A stretch of 64,000 nt of DNA from Pieris napi (lineage: Eukaryota; Arthropoda; Insecta; Lepidoptera; Pieridae): NCBI RefSeq assembly GCF_905475465.1, contig NC_062248.1:11284001-11348000 (forward strand), given 5' to 3'. Each line of letters begins with the position of its first letter. Position 1 is the stretch's first letter. The position numbers and the translations under genes are program-made. Below the pieces are notes generated by a model. It ran no database searches. It was not told where the DNA came from and saw nothing but the letters and a program-made list of their open reading frames with translations. Below, piece by piece: positions 1-12,000 of this stretch.

Positions 1-354
1 TAAATTACGCGTCACGTTGTTTGTCCGCTATGGACTCCTAATCTACCGAACCGATTTCAATCAAATTTGCACACCGTGTGCAGTTTGATCTAACTTAAAA
101 GATAGGATAGCTTTCATCTCAATTTATACAATTTTATTGCAAAATGTTTGTTTATTATTTGATAGTCACAATTCTAACAGATGGCGCTGTGTTGAAAGTA
201 CCAACGTTTCACATAAGCTACAATTTAATGGCATAACCAGCAAAAAAGCATGGTGGTCTCCATGACGTGTTCTCCTGCCGTTTCCCTTGAATAGTTTATT
301 ACTTTGTAATATAAGAAAAACTTTAGTCACAGCAACGCTTGGTTGGTCTGCTAG
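1..354 (+). mobile_element. Helitron-like element, 3' part (5' end outside window)
   Basis: This block is closely matched by 1734-2145, so it is a dispersed repeat. Its right end reads CTAG followed by T (351-355), the usual 3' terminus of a Helitron inserted before T. The left end is cut by the window edge. It lies in the intron upstream of the carboxypeptidase exon that starts at 441. The family assignment is inferred from the terminus and from the second copy. Confidence 0.55.
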
Positions 355-440
355 TATACATATAAAGTTGCGTTGTACCCAAGATCTATAGAATCGTAAT
401 AAAATGTTTCATAGAACCTTAACACAAAATTGAATTTCAG

Positions 441-2793
441 ATTGACAACTATTTGAAAGAAATAGCTAAAACTTACCCAAATGTCGCGAAACTGGAAACT
501 CCCTCAAAGTCATTCAACGGTCGTCCGATTAATTTACTCAAAGTATCCACTACGAATTTTGAAGACCAATCAAAACCTATAATTTTGATTGACGGAGGTA
601 TGCATGGAAGGGAATGGCTAACAATACCACCTGTAACATACGCCATTCACAAACTCGTCGAAAATGTTACGGAGCCCGATTTGCTTGATAAGTTTGACTG
701 GATCTTTTTGCCAATGGCAAATCCTGATAGCTATAACTTTTCCATTGTTTCGGTGAGTACAAATGCATTAAATAAAATATGGTACTTATCTAATGGTAGT
801 CTACTCTCGCTAGGGTCAAGCAAAGAATATCTAAGACTCGTTATTTCTGTCTAAGTTTTTAGATAGAAAGTATAAGAGTCTTTCCTCCAATATTGTTCCC
901 TTTAGAGTAGAGACTCTTGGGCCGTGCGGGTAAGTGCACAGGCGCTAATTAAATATTGAGGTTAGCGCCAGTTAGTACCGGTGACCCTAGAACTGGTGCT
1001 TTCCTTGCTCAACGTATAAGTATCGCAATACAGCGAGGAAATGCTGCTTAAAGGTACACTGCACAGGGCCCAACTTTTTTAATTTGTTTTAAGTTTGTAG
1101 TTAATTTTTAATTATTATTGTATGTTAAGAATATATTTGTGTGTTTGAAATAAATACTTTTAGATAGTTAGCTATATGTCATACCGATATTTATTTATAT
1201 TTACTTTCATTACCCATAATATAATATCTACAAAGAACGGTTTGATGGCATGATCAATATTTAACATTAAATTTAACAGTAAATGTACTTAAGGTAGTAG
1301 ATATGTCCTTAACTCAATGAGACGAAAAAAGGCACACGTTGCAATAAGGGAAGCACACAGGAACAATGGAAACGGTTGAACTGAAATATTAGTCATTTTA
1401 TTATTCAGTTGTTGATACTGATACAGTTGTGACTATGTACTGTGTCACAACACGTAATATTATTGAGGGCGTAATTTATGAATAAAATTGGCGAATAACC
1501 CAACGTTATCCCACCAAAGCAAGTAAAAAGGGAAAATAAACGTCAAAGAAAGCGCTACCCTCAAAAAAATTCATAAAAATAGTCTTTATTACAACCAAAT
1601 ACCAATCCACGAATTCTGTCATACAAGTATAGAACTCAAATTTCAGATGTATATAAAAGTGGTCACTAGGAAAGTGTGATAAACGCTATTATCTAGAATT
1701 ACAACGTTTTTAATAATAAGTAATTATAGATAATCTTAATATATATAAATTACGTGTCACGTTGTTTGTCCGCTATGGGCTCCTAAACTACTTAACCGAT
1801 TTCAATCAAATTTGCACACCGTGTGTAGTTTGAACTAACTTAAAAGATAGGATAGCTTACATCTTCATTTATACTCGTAATATTATTTTATTGCAAATTA
1901 TTTGTCTATTATTTGACAGTCACAACTCTAACAAATGGCGCTGTGTTGAAATTTCCGTTTCACATAAGCTACAACTTAATGGCATAACCACCAAAAAAGC
2001 ATGGTCCCCATACCCATACCCATGAACACCAGTCATGGGGGACCCCCCCATGACTGGTGTTCTCCTACCGTTTCCCTTGAATAGTTTACTACTACGTAAT
2101 ATAACAAAAACTTTAGCCACAGCAACGCTTGGCCGAGTCTGCTAGTACTTTATATTTCTTGGAACGATTTCTGAATTTTTCCTTCACGTTGTTTTTCAGA
2201 GTGTCGTGTGGCAGAAGACACGTTCGACTGATAACCACCCTTTGAGTTTAGTATGTCTTGGTGCTGATATGGACAGAAATTTTGAGTTCGCTTGGAGACC
2301 CATTGACCTCGATGGTACACCTTGCACACCGCTGTACTCAGGCAACAGACCATTCTCAGAAATTGAAACGAGAAACCTCCGAGACATCATCCATGAAAAC
2401 CTTAACAGACTGCGGGTGTATATCTCGTTTGACAGCTTTGGTTCCAAGGTCCTCTACCCGTGGGGACATGAACCAATCTTGTCAACCCAAGCTCTTGGTT
2501 TACATACAGTTGGGGTAGCTATGGCAGAAGCAATGAATAAATACGCTGAAGACAATAACCATCCATTTCCTCTTGGTTACTCAGTTGGAAGTGAGGCTAT
2601 CATGCGAGGGTATAATGTAGGAGGAATGTCTACTGACTATGCCCATTCTGTTGGAGTGTTCCTGACATATAAGATAGAAGTTCACGGCTTCTTTGGGGGA
2701 TACTTTCAAGCGCCCAGGTATATCATCCCAACAGTTCTTGAGACCTGGGAGGGAATAGTTGCTGGAGCTCGCCGGGCATACACATTGTTTTAG
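441..2793 (+). CDS. Zinc carboxypeptidase (M14A) paralog 1, 3' two exons; one zinc ligand changed to Asp
   Basis: Two exons are joined: 441-752 (acceptor tttcag, donor GTGAGT, phase 0) and 2200-2793 (acceptor tttcag, stop TAG). They encode 301 residues covering nearly the whole peptidase domain. The signal peptide and propeptide exons lie before the window. The HxxE zinc motif is present as HGREW (fragment His55, Glu58), as are Arg at the CPA Arg127 and Arg145 positions, Tyr at 248 and Glu at 270 (YKIEV). The third zinc ligand (CPA His196) is Asp182, codon 2431-2433, in the context SFDSFG. Asn144 is also Asp (ADMDRNF) and Tyr198 is Phe. The spacing His55 to Asp182 is 127, exactly as His69 to His196 in CPA, so the alignment is firm. 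The frame is intact. Activity is uncertain, since Asp can bind zinc. The gene converges with paralog 2. The intron carries a Helitron and a LINE remnant. Confidence 0.9.
893..1165 (+). repeat. Dispersed repeat R-A (retrotransposon 3'-end fragment)
   Basis: The block starting tagagactcttgg and passing through gtaccggtgacc and cgcaatacagcgaggaaatg recurs at 7695-7885 (-), 15775-15890 (+), 19825-19990 (+), 24335-24415 (-), 30655-30915 (+), 37500-37570 (-) and 53735-53985 (+). One frame of the 53.7-kb copy reads AIQRENAAS, suggesting the C-terminal coding end of a retroelement. The clade was not established. It lies in the intron of paralog 1. Confidence 0.5.
1734..2145 (+). mobile_element. Helitron, non-autonomous
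   Basis: The element begins TC after an A (1733|1734) and ends CTAG before a T (2145|2146), as expected for rolling-circle insertion at A|T with no target duplication. It matches 1-354 over almost its full length. No protein is encoded. It sits 54 bp before the last exon of paralog 1. Confidence 0.6.
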
Positions 2794-2802
2794 TTCCATT
2801 AA

Positions 2803-2808
2803 AATAAA
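2803..2808 (+). terminator. Poly(A) signal of carboxypeptidase paralog 1
   Basis: AATAAA lies 9 nt after the TAG stop of paralog 1. The 3' UTR would be very short. Confidence 0.6.
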
Positions 2809-2959
2809 ATGAATATTTACTTTATAAATCCCTTTATTGTTATCATTTCACTAATACCTGTTTAAGCTAACAATTTATAAATAAACCGGATTTTTTTATA
2901 AATAGTTTTATATTGAAATTGATTTAATGCATTGTATTTATGGTTTATATTAAGCAAAT

Positions 2960-3235
2960 ACATATGAACGTCAACAGAAAAGATGTTAAATTGATTCTAA
3001 ATTTACATTTACTAGCAGATCACAAGTCGAGGGCGTAGAGCGGGCAAGAAGAACTGGCAAGAAACTCTGCCATTCTTTTTAATCGCTAAGTTTACATACA
3101 AATTGTTTGTAAGGAAGAGCAACAATAAATATTTGAACAGGAACAAATCATTCCCAAGGATTAGGATCATTTAAATAATCGTCAAATTTATAAAAAGCTT
3201 TATTGATTAAATCTACTATAATGCTCAGAAACTGC
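2960..3235 (-). repeat. 3' tail of a CR1/Jockey-type LINE (family L-A)
   Basis: Read on the minus strand this contains the codons for DDYLNDPNPW-like residues followed by the conserved 3' UTR. Related tails lie at 5745-6560 (+), 11345-11446 (-), 15015-15355 (-) and 54600-54935 (+). All are 5'-truncated. The clade is inferred from similarity of the C-terminal residues to the LINE at 26.3-28.3 kb. Confidence 0.6.
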
Positions 3236-3601
3236 CAAACTCCTTAGTTTGTTTGGTTAGTAACTGATTGACTGATTTGTAGCCTGTAGTAGAATTTCCT
3301 ATCACCACTATGTGATACACTTTAGGTATAATTTATAAATATTGGAGTCGAATTTGGCTTCGAACTTATATATAAATCAATTGTGTGTTAAACCCAGCGT
3401 TGGAACATTCGCCAGGGGATTAAAGTTTCAAACGATAAAGACACGCTTGCATAACTGCAAATCGATAATTGAAGTTGTACTGGTAATTTGTCTTGTAAAG
3501 AAGTTCCCAAGTGGTTCTTTTAACCACATACATATATTACACGTCTAGGTAAACTTTTTTCTTTTTTTTTTCAAGCACTTTTTACAAAAGTGCAGGTACT
3601 G

Positions 3602-3761
3602 CCTTGCGATTCTGTAACTCACTTTTCGAACTCACACAGCAGTTTTCGCATCGGCGGTCGCTCTCAAATCAGTCATGAAGCAGTCATTTTATGATTTGGC
3701 ATTCTGATAAACAATAAACTACAAGCTCCCACCTTATCCTGTGAGTTACAGAATCGCAAGG
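3602..3761. mobile_element. Palindromic MITE, CWG family, copy 1
   Basis: The ends are inverted repeats beginning CCTTGCGATTCTGTAACTC. The flanks are CTG on the left and CAG on the right. Other copies: 8301-8349, 11447-11563 (internal piece), 17401-17641, 24006-24246, 31085-31236 and 37322-37468. It is non-coding. The superfamily was not assigned; the 3-bp CWG flanks are the key character. Confidence 0.75.
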
Positions 3762-3764
3762 CAG

Positions 3765-5740
3765 GTTGCATCGATGTTACAACAGGCATTGTGTAATGTG
3801 TATATAATGAATAGTAATAATTTCTTAGACGTCCATTCACAGAATAATGCTAAAAGTGTTTTTTTTATGTTTTCTAATACATATTTATTTTTTTATTAAA
3901 CTTTTACGATTTTTATAGACACATATATATAGATATGTGTGTTTTATTATTATTTTAGGTTGTTAAATATATGTTCTTTTAAAAGTTGTTTAAATTTATA
4001 AAAAGGCTTTATTTTTTAACTGGATGGCATATATAAGTTATATTAAGTTAATAATTGATAAATATTTCTTAATGAATATTTACTATGTGATTTCTGTGTT
4101 TAGGATATATCTTTTAAACCTGCTTAAGAACATATACCAAATAATAACACATATAGTTTTTCATACAACGCTACGTGAGGGCTCTGTATTAGTACTTGAT
4201 TCTCAAAAGCACGCACCTTCTTTTGTTATCTCATCCTCTTCAAACAACCAATTTTCCATACTATTATTATATATATGTACTAGACAACTAGCAATCTAAG
4301 TCGGCAGCTGTGTTGAGCAGTAGAGCGTAGAATGGTATTGGCTTATGCAGCGCAGGCTTCCAACTTGCCTGATTTATCCGACATCTTCAATCGTCGTTTG
4401 TTGAGTGCACTAAGAAGGTTGTTAATAAATAAACAAAATTGTTTATTTACATAAGTGGTGCAATCCAATTGATTATATTGAATAAGAATATGATCCTAAT
4501 GATATCTAATATTGATGAAACCGCAAACACCTAAACTCAATCAATATACAAACTAGTAGAAATCTTTTACAATATTATAATTCTTTTTCGTATATTATGA
4601 ACTGTGGGGTGTGGTTTCTTCTGCGTTCAGTCGTAACGTCATGTTACAAATTTGCTCAAACCTTTAGAGTTTAGTGCGAACAATTAATCAGATACTTCAG
4701 AATTATTGTATAGTAAAGCGTGTTCTTGATAAATATTTATTTATTCACAAAATACCTAACTATTCTTACAGTAATAAGCCAATACGATAACGAAGAAATA
4801 TAATAAAATATATAATATTAAATACATAATATACACAATATCGCTACTATGAACTCACTTTGCGAACACATAAAAAAAACGACATCGCATTTATTTATTA
4901 CTTCTATAAGTAAAGTAAGCTAAACAAACCAAGTTCTTGGGTTGGGTTACTTGCTTTTACTTACCAGCCCCAATATTTATCACTCAGGAAACTAAAAGAT
5001 AATTCGAAACAGCCGCAACTTTGTTCACATCGAAAGTTAAAAACAAAAACATTATTGAATCGCTGCGAGAATACTAATGGACGAAAAGAATTTTCAATGA
5101 ATTCGGAATTACCACTGCACATAGAAACAATAGCTAATGTTTTCTTTGAGTCCAATCTTCTAATTGAATTCGTGCTGTGCTTAGAGAAAATTGAAAAACG
5201 ATAATGGTTTTTTTATAATTTTCGAACCTGCGATCGATAAAACTACGAAGATTTTTCAAAAATTCCTTAAATTTAATTTTCATTATATATATTACGATAA
5301 TAATGAATAATGAATCCCGTAATCGCCAACAAAAATCGAATTATTAAAATTATTATCTTTGGTCCCAAAATTTACGTGACAGGCTGACACATGAATACAA
5401 AAAAGCACATACCTAAGACATATACCTTGTGGATTATATATTAGGTACTTTAGAAATTAACATAGATCTTTAAAAAAAAGACGAAATAAATCTCGAAGTT
5501 TTGTTATATTTTGTACGCTCGTTGTCGTTTCTAAACGGTGACACTTTTGACTATAATTTCAACATATTTGTATAATTGACATTAAAACAACATTACTTTC
5601 GAAAATAAAGTTTTTCTTATAATTCTTTGTTTACACAAGTATTGCGTGTTGTTCCCAGGAGAATGTAAGTGCGTGCTCCTGTTTCCCCATGCCTTATGCT
5701 GATAGAGGACAAATCTTTGTTTTAAATTTATTTTATTATG
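3765..5740. other. A+T-rich intergenic stretch with minor repeats
   Basis: No gene is supported. 4735-4880 is similar to 48205-48330 (both contain TATCGCTACTATGAA), so it is part of a dispersed repeat. 5640-5725 matches the reverse complement of about 46075-46200 (tgcgtgctcctgtttcccc region), a second repeat pair. The rest is low-complexity A+T-rich DNA. Confidence 0.5.
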
Positions 5741-5744
5741 ATTT

Positions 5745-6560
5745 ATTACTTAAGATGTCATGGTGCAATGGTTGCAGCTCCGTATAAACATTGTGTAAAA
5801 CAAAAAAATTGCGTTAAAAAGAGTGGCGGAGAGTTTATTGCCAGTTCTTCTCTTCCGTTCTACGCCCTTGATTTGAGAACTGGCAGTAAATGTAAAATTA
5901 GAAGCACTTAATATATACATATTTCTTTTTTGACGTTCATAAGTGTACATTGTGTTATGGTCTAAGATCCCGCTATACAACGACCTTCACCGAGATGCTT
6001 ATTTAATGAAACTTATTTTATATATAATTTAATATGTCAATAAATATAATCCATATGGGTTGCCTAGCAAATTTCAGTCCAGAGTATTTTTAATTAATTT
6101 TAAAAAAAAAATATTTTTTTAAACATTTCACCGGTATGATTATTAGATAAATTCTATACCAATCGAAAGTATGAAGCCCATAGAATATGCAAAAGTTAGG
6201 TTGTTTTTCATCAATTAATTATTTATGTGTATATTTTTTATGTGACACTAAAATATATACATCTTTAGTATAAAAGAAGGTTTTAGTGATACATATATAA
6301 TACTACCCTGATTAAAAATATTGATTGAAAAAAGTTCAAAAAATTTACTACATGCAAATTATAAAAAAAAATTTTTTTTTTAAATATTAATTAAACATAC
6401 TCTGGACTGAAATTTGCTAGGCAACCCATATGGATTATATTTATTGACATATTAAATTAAATATAAAATAAGTTTCATTAAATAAGCATCTCGGTGAAGG
6501 TCGTTGTATAGCGGGATCTTATACTACTATATGAATAAATGATTTTGAGTTTGATTTAAA
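5745..6560 (+). repeat. LINE L-A 3' tail, split by a foldback transposon
   Basis: 5745-5964 and 6520-6560 together match the LINE tail seen at 54700-54935: aagagtggcggag, a gacgttcataagtgta block, then atgaataaatgattttgag. The insertion 5965-6519 interrupts it, so the LINE fragment is older than the foldback element. Confidence 0.6.
5965..6519. mobile_element. Foldback DNA transposon with long inverted repeats and TA flanks
   Basis: The ends are near-perfect inverted repeats of about 140 bp starting AGATCCCGCTATACAACG and continuing through GGTTGCCTAGCAAATTTCAG. Both sides are flanked by TA (5963-5964 and 6520-6521), as Tc1/mariner-type transposases leave. The centre has no open reading frame. 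It is nested in a LINE tail. Confidence 0.75.
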
Positions 6561-7690
6561 TATAACATTGACGGATAAAATGGGAAATTACATTACTTAC
6601 ATAACGTTTCAGTAATCAGCGTGGGACCCTCAGAGGGATCAAATCCAAATCCAGTTTTAAAATACTCCACTGGTTTGATATGACAAAAAATATATTTAAT
6701 ACCGAAAAACCTCATAACAATCCCATTAGGTTCACCGAACAAAGGTGATATTATAAGGGATTTTACAATACTTGATTCTTTCAATATCCACAGAAGCTTA
6801 CAAGATTGATAGTCCAATATTGAATTGGATTTTGTCGGTGAATCTCATTTTGATGCGATCTCTTTAAACTAATATTTGGATTATTTGTATTTCTTCACGG
6901 TTTGATACATTTCTTATTTTTTTTTATTCAAAGTTAGATAATATGTCATGTATATAAAATTATATTAAAAATTGAATTTGTTGTTTTAATGAGACCGGGA
7001 AGCTGGCATAGCATTTTACGATTTAAAAAAAAAATCTGGACTCTTTCTAAAATCTATTAGAAACTATAGAACTATTGTGGGTGCTACTATAACTCAATTT
7101 TTTTTCTTGGTACTTACCAGCAGAGCACTTGCTCAGCTATCTTCACAGACACCAAGTCGTGGAACTTAAAAATCTACAACACTACGTCAGGCATAGAAGG
7201 ATGGTTGCCTTCTTAAGTAAAAAAAACACGGATAGCCAATTAATTATATAATTTATTATATCATTACGCTTTGCAATGTCACATGTTATAATGTGAATCA
7301 TTTTAATTATTAAATATTTTAAATGAAATGGATTATTTATTTTAACAGGGTTTTTAGAGTCTGACTAAGGCTTAATCAAACTTGGGAACTCTGTGGTTTG
7401 ACCCTTCTGTTTAAAGGTAACCACTTCAACTTCGACAGTTTAAATCAGAAAGTTTTTAGCTGTTTAGCTTTAGTTTAAAAGTCAGTTTAATTTCTTTGAA
7501 TTTTCTAATCGCCTCGATAATTAAGCCCTACTTATCTTAGCCATATCTTTACACATCATTAATTTTGATTGATATTCATGAGGAAATCATTATAATTATT
7601 ATAATATTGAAAGCAACAACAAAGTTAACATATTTAAAGTAATAATAAAAACAATTAAAAATGATTAAAAAGAAAATAAAACAAATTTTA
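6561..7690. other. Intergenic, no supported gene
   Basis: A 74-codon minus-strand reading frame at 6593-6817 ends near a perfect GTAAGT donor at about 6596 and contains GFDPSEGPTLITETL. It might be an exon of an unknown gene or old transposon sequence. No acceptor or partner exon is convincing. Nothing else is seen. Confidence 0.3.
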
Positions 7691-7694
7691 AAAG

Positions 7695-7885
7695 TTTGGT
7701 CTCTGTGGCAGAGTACCTTTAACGCTAGCAGCATTTCCTCGCTGTATTGCGATACTTATTCGTTGAGCGAGGAAAGCACCAGCTCTGGGGTCACCGGTAC
7801 TATTTACCTGGCGCCAATTTCAATGTTTAATTAGCGCCTGTGCACTTGAATCCACAGTCTAAGAGTCTCTACTCCAAAAGGGACA
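7695..7885 (-). repeat. Dispersed repeat R-A, reverse copy
   Basis: Reverse-complement copy of the 893-1165 repeat (cagcgaggaaatgc and ggtgacccc blocks). It is intergenic, between the convergent paralogs 1 and 2. Confidence 0.5.
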
Positions 7886-8300
7886 AAATCGAAGTTGAAC
7901 GAATATACATATTCATTCGTTCAAGCATAGTTCAAAACATACAAAGTACATCCATTTATTTTGCCAACATATAAAATTACACAATTTTGTCATAAAAATC
8001 ATGTCATCGTAGAGGTGGACATATGACAAACACAATCTATCAAGTACATTAAACACATAAAACACAGACAAAATCGCATAGAGTCCGCGCCACCACGCCG
8101 ACGGGAACCCTGGAACTAAATTTGTCGTTACAGTGAAATAAAATTTTATTCGTTTTAAGGTAAATCATTAGAAGCAAATCTTGGAGAGAAGTTCGCGAAT
8201 TTCATATTAATTTATGTTACGTTGGGGTAAAATAGCCTTGCATTCAGCAATGGTGACGTTTTCGGCATTCAGTGGTGACGCGGACTCTAAGTACCTACAG

Positions 8301-8349
8301 CCTTGCGATTCTGTAACTCACTCGAAAAGTAAGTTACAGAATCGCAAGG
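8301..8349. mobile_element. Minimal 49-bp CWG-family MITE
   Basis: Only the terminal arms remain: CCTTGCGATTCTGTAACTCAC, a 7-nt spacer and its inverse. It is flanked by CAG on both sides (8298-8300 and 8350-8352), a clean 3-bp target duplication. This is the shortest copy in the window. Confidence 0.8.
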
Positions 8350-8553
8350 CAGAAGTGCACATTGACAGCTCATTCACAGATATTACGTCCATGGTCGAAG
8401 TATCAAAATAAACGAAGTTATTAACAAAATCGTTACGTTCATAAGTTTTGTTACGAAGAGAACTGCACACGTCAGTATGGACCTCAGTTTAGTCATGATA
8501 CAAATATACATAACGAATACTAGGAAATAGAGAAGAGAAACGCCACTATTTTT

Positions 8554-9008
8554 GAAGTGAAACTTCTGTAGGCGCATTAGGGTAAATTTTTTACAGAACG
8601 TCACGAAGATGTGCAGCGTTTTGGTCGAAGAAAAGGAAGAAAGCGATTTCGACCGATTGATAGAGACTGAGAAGGGCGAATTACTTTATAGAAATTCTAT
8701 TTTTAAAATTAAAATTTCGTAAAGATAATTTATGAAATGTATTTTATATTTTAGGTAAAATAATTAACTGAAATCTTAAACAACGAATTGTAAATTAAAA
8801 TGCCACGTGTTTTAACATCGAAGAAATAAACTTAAAAAAATCAAATTTATTATTTGTATTAATTTTCGACACTTAATATTTTAATGACAATTAAATTCCT
8901 AACATATCTACCTTTTTTCCTCCCTCTAAGTCTCGGAAATCTAAAACTTTAGATTTGTATAAATATGAACAAGAGTTAAAAATTTGTTTGCTAAAGAAGT
9001 TTCACTTC
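8554..9008. mobile_element. MITE with palindromic GAAGTGAAACTTC ends
   Basis: Each end is the self-complementary motif GAAGTGAAACTTC (8554-8566 and 8996-9008, inverted). The interior is shared with partial copies at 29945-30345, 34721-34995 and 40965-41345. A related insertion with GAAGTGGAACTTC starts at 35631. The right end is 13 bp from the stop codon of paralog 2, so that gene's 3' UTR must run into the MITE or end before it. Target duplication and superfamily were not resolved. Confidence 0.65.
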
Positions 9009-9021
9009 TGACGCTCTTTTT

Positions 9022-12000
9022 TTATTCTAAAAAACTCTCAGCTGCAACCGCTATACCTCTCCAAACCTTATCTACAACGGTTTTAATATCTTCTGCTTGT
9101 ACATCTTGATCTTGTACATCGATATTAAACGCATATAACACACCATTCAACGTGAGATAATCTGTGCTAGTTCCTGATGCACGATCACCAAATGCCAAAG
9201 AACCAATGTCTAGATTGTAATCACCACCCATGGCATCCACCATTTGTGTACCCAGAAAATAATGCTGGCGAAACATGCCACTTGCCGCGCGTTCATACTG
9301 CCATGGGTAGGCAATAAAGCCGGCTGTATTTTGCAAGGAAATATATAGTTGTATACGTTCACGATACTCCATGTGTAGTGATCTGATAAACCTGGTTTCT
9401 GGTTCTGAAAATGGCTCCGTACCAGCGTATAGATGGCTGCAGGGGCTTGTGCTTGAGTCAGATATTTGCCAGTCAATGTCGAAATTACGATTGATGTTTA
9501 CGCCGGGACAGATGGTGCCAAGATTGCTGCGCACGCTTCGATTTTTCGTCCAAAGGCGAAGCTGTAATTTTAGTTTATTAATAAACTTTTCAATGAAATA
9601 AAACAAAATGATTCATTCACCAAAGAGAATTCCTTATAACTAACAAATTATTTTATTAACTTTTTATCATTAAAGAGCAGTGTTGGACAACCTAACCTAA
9701 CCTACTTCAGCTTCGACGTCAGGATGCGACTCTCATCCCTGAGGTTGTAGGTTTGATCCCCGACTGTGCAACAATGGACTTTCTGTCTATGTGCGCATGT
9801 AACATTCGCTCAAACGGCGAAGGAAAACATTGTGAAGAAACCGGCATGCCTTAGACCCAAAAAGTCGACGGCCTGTGTCAGGCACAGGAGGCTGATCACA
9901 TTTTCTATTAGATTGACAAATGATCATGAAAAAGATACAGAAATCTGAGGCCCAAACTTCAAAAGGATATAGATAGATATCGCTCATTAATATTTTTTAT
10001 TTGAAGGTGATCAGTCGCGTATGCCTGACATACTTACTACATGTTTTTTTGTAGTAAGAAAGTTTTAGGGCACACCCAAGGCTAAAACCCGTCTTAAATA
10101 GTGACCATATAATATATAATGATTAATGATGGATTCATTAGGTTTAAGCACCTTAAACTGTAAAAGAGACCGAAAAAAGGCAACATCTATGTTAAACATA
10201 AAAATATAAAACTCTTAGGCCGTTTCCTGGAAGAATCCTTCATTAAGTAAACATTTCATTTATTTTCTTTTACGTAGAATTAATTTAAAAAAGCCTTTGT
10301 TGTTGCCTGCCGTTGAGAGGAAACTTTGCATAATCTTCACTAGTTCAAGAGAGATCTGTTCATGAAATTTTAATCTAAAGTTTAGCGTCTTTATAAGTAA
10401 TGCAAGTGATATGAAATGTTACAAAATATTGTGTATACATTTTTAACAAATGAAAATGCTAAGAGATAAATTTTTTGATCTCACTTACGACTTACCTTTA
10501 CGACAATTACGTCTCAACTCTTCTTGAGATACGAGTCATAGTTCGCGCTAAGTTTTGAGTCTTCCTAGTCATTTTAATAGATTTAAACATATTATCAAAT
10601 ATCCAATTTTAATGGCTTCCTATCATTATTTTGTTCTTATTTAAAATTAGGTATATCTTAAACGTGCCGTTGTGCATTACGGTATTATAGAAAATATATA
10701 TTAGCTCGCGTATTTAAATTTGACATATATAACGACGGAAACATACATAACGTATGCAGCAAACAAAAATCTACAGTTGTAATTTTATTAGTTAGATAAT
10801 TCCTAATTGTATTATCTTTAATTAGCTTTTATGTGCATTTATTTATTTTTTATATTTAAACTATTTCATTGTTTTTATGATCTAATAAAATACACAACAC
10901 AAGTAGACGATCATAATATAGAAATATGTTTATGGTACCTACATTAGTGTGTGTATATTCATAACCATCTGGATTCACCACTGGGATAATGATCCAGTCA
11001 AAACCATCCAGAAACCGTCTTTGCTGAATCACTTTGTCCACAACATTTAACGCAGCAGGCACAGTAATCCACTCACGTGGATTTATTCCAGCTTCTATGA
11101 TAACCACTGAATTATTTCTAGTTGGATTTCCTATTTTGAAGTAGACGAGGGGTCTACCTTCGTCACTTGTTCCATTTTCTACTAATTTAATTTCTATATC
11201 AGTTGAGTTTTCGTATGAGCTTTCAATTGTTTTCATGTAGTCTATGATCTGGAAAACACAGAAATTGATTAAATTATGAATATATGAATAATTTTAGCCT
11301 GGCTTGCAAATTTCAGATGTCATTGTAACCAGTCATCATCATGTAAACTTAAACTCAAAAAAAATTTATTCATATAGGTAAAAAAGTACACTTATGAACG
11401 TCAACAGAAAAGTTGTTAAATTGATTCTAAATTTACATGGATCACTTTTCGAACTCTCACAGCGGTTTTCGCAGCGGCGGTCGCGCTCAAATCAGTCGTG
11501 AAGCAGTCATTTTACGATTTGGCATTCTGATAGACAATAAACTACAAGCTCCCTCCTTATGTAGATATATATCCGGAGCTAGATATATTCGGTAGTGCTC
11601 TGATCAATTTTTAAAAAAGCATTTGACTATCTCAAACCTAATCCGCTGTTTTGCTAGTATTTTTATTTTCTATATATTTTAATTTATTGTGTAAAGAAAA
11701 GATAGTTTGTAACATATACTGTACATATAGCATTATGTCGGGGACTTTAATAATCAAACGTGATACATATAAGAATTTGTCGTTTTCGTATTGGATCTAC
11801 TTATTTTTTACTAGCGACCCGCCCCGGCTTCGCACGGATGCAATGCTGATACTAAATTCAAAGTGCTATAGAGTATAGGGAGAACCGCGGCCTCCGACGC
11901 GCTGCGTCCCGCAATTATTAAATTTGTAATATCATCGAAAATATTCATTTAAATCATATGTTGTAAAGGGCCATATAAATCTATATTAAATCAACAATTT

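Noticed and set aside
6593..6817. 74-codon minus-strand frame followed by a GTAAGT donor
   Set aside because: No acceptor, partner exon or recognised domain; kept only as a note.
9689..9702. CCTAACCTAACCTA, like the insect telomere repeat TTAGG
   Set aside because: Only two and a half units next to a SINE; too short to mean a telomeric sequence.
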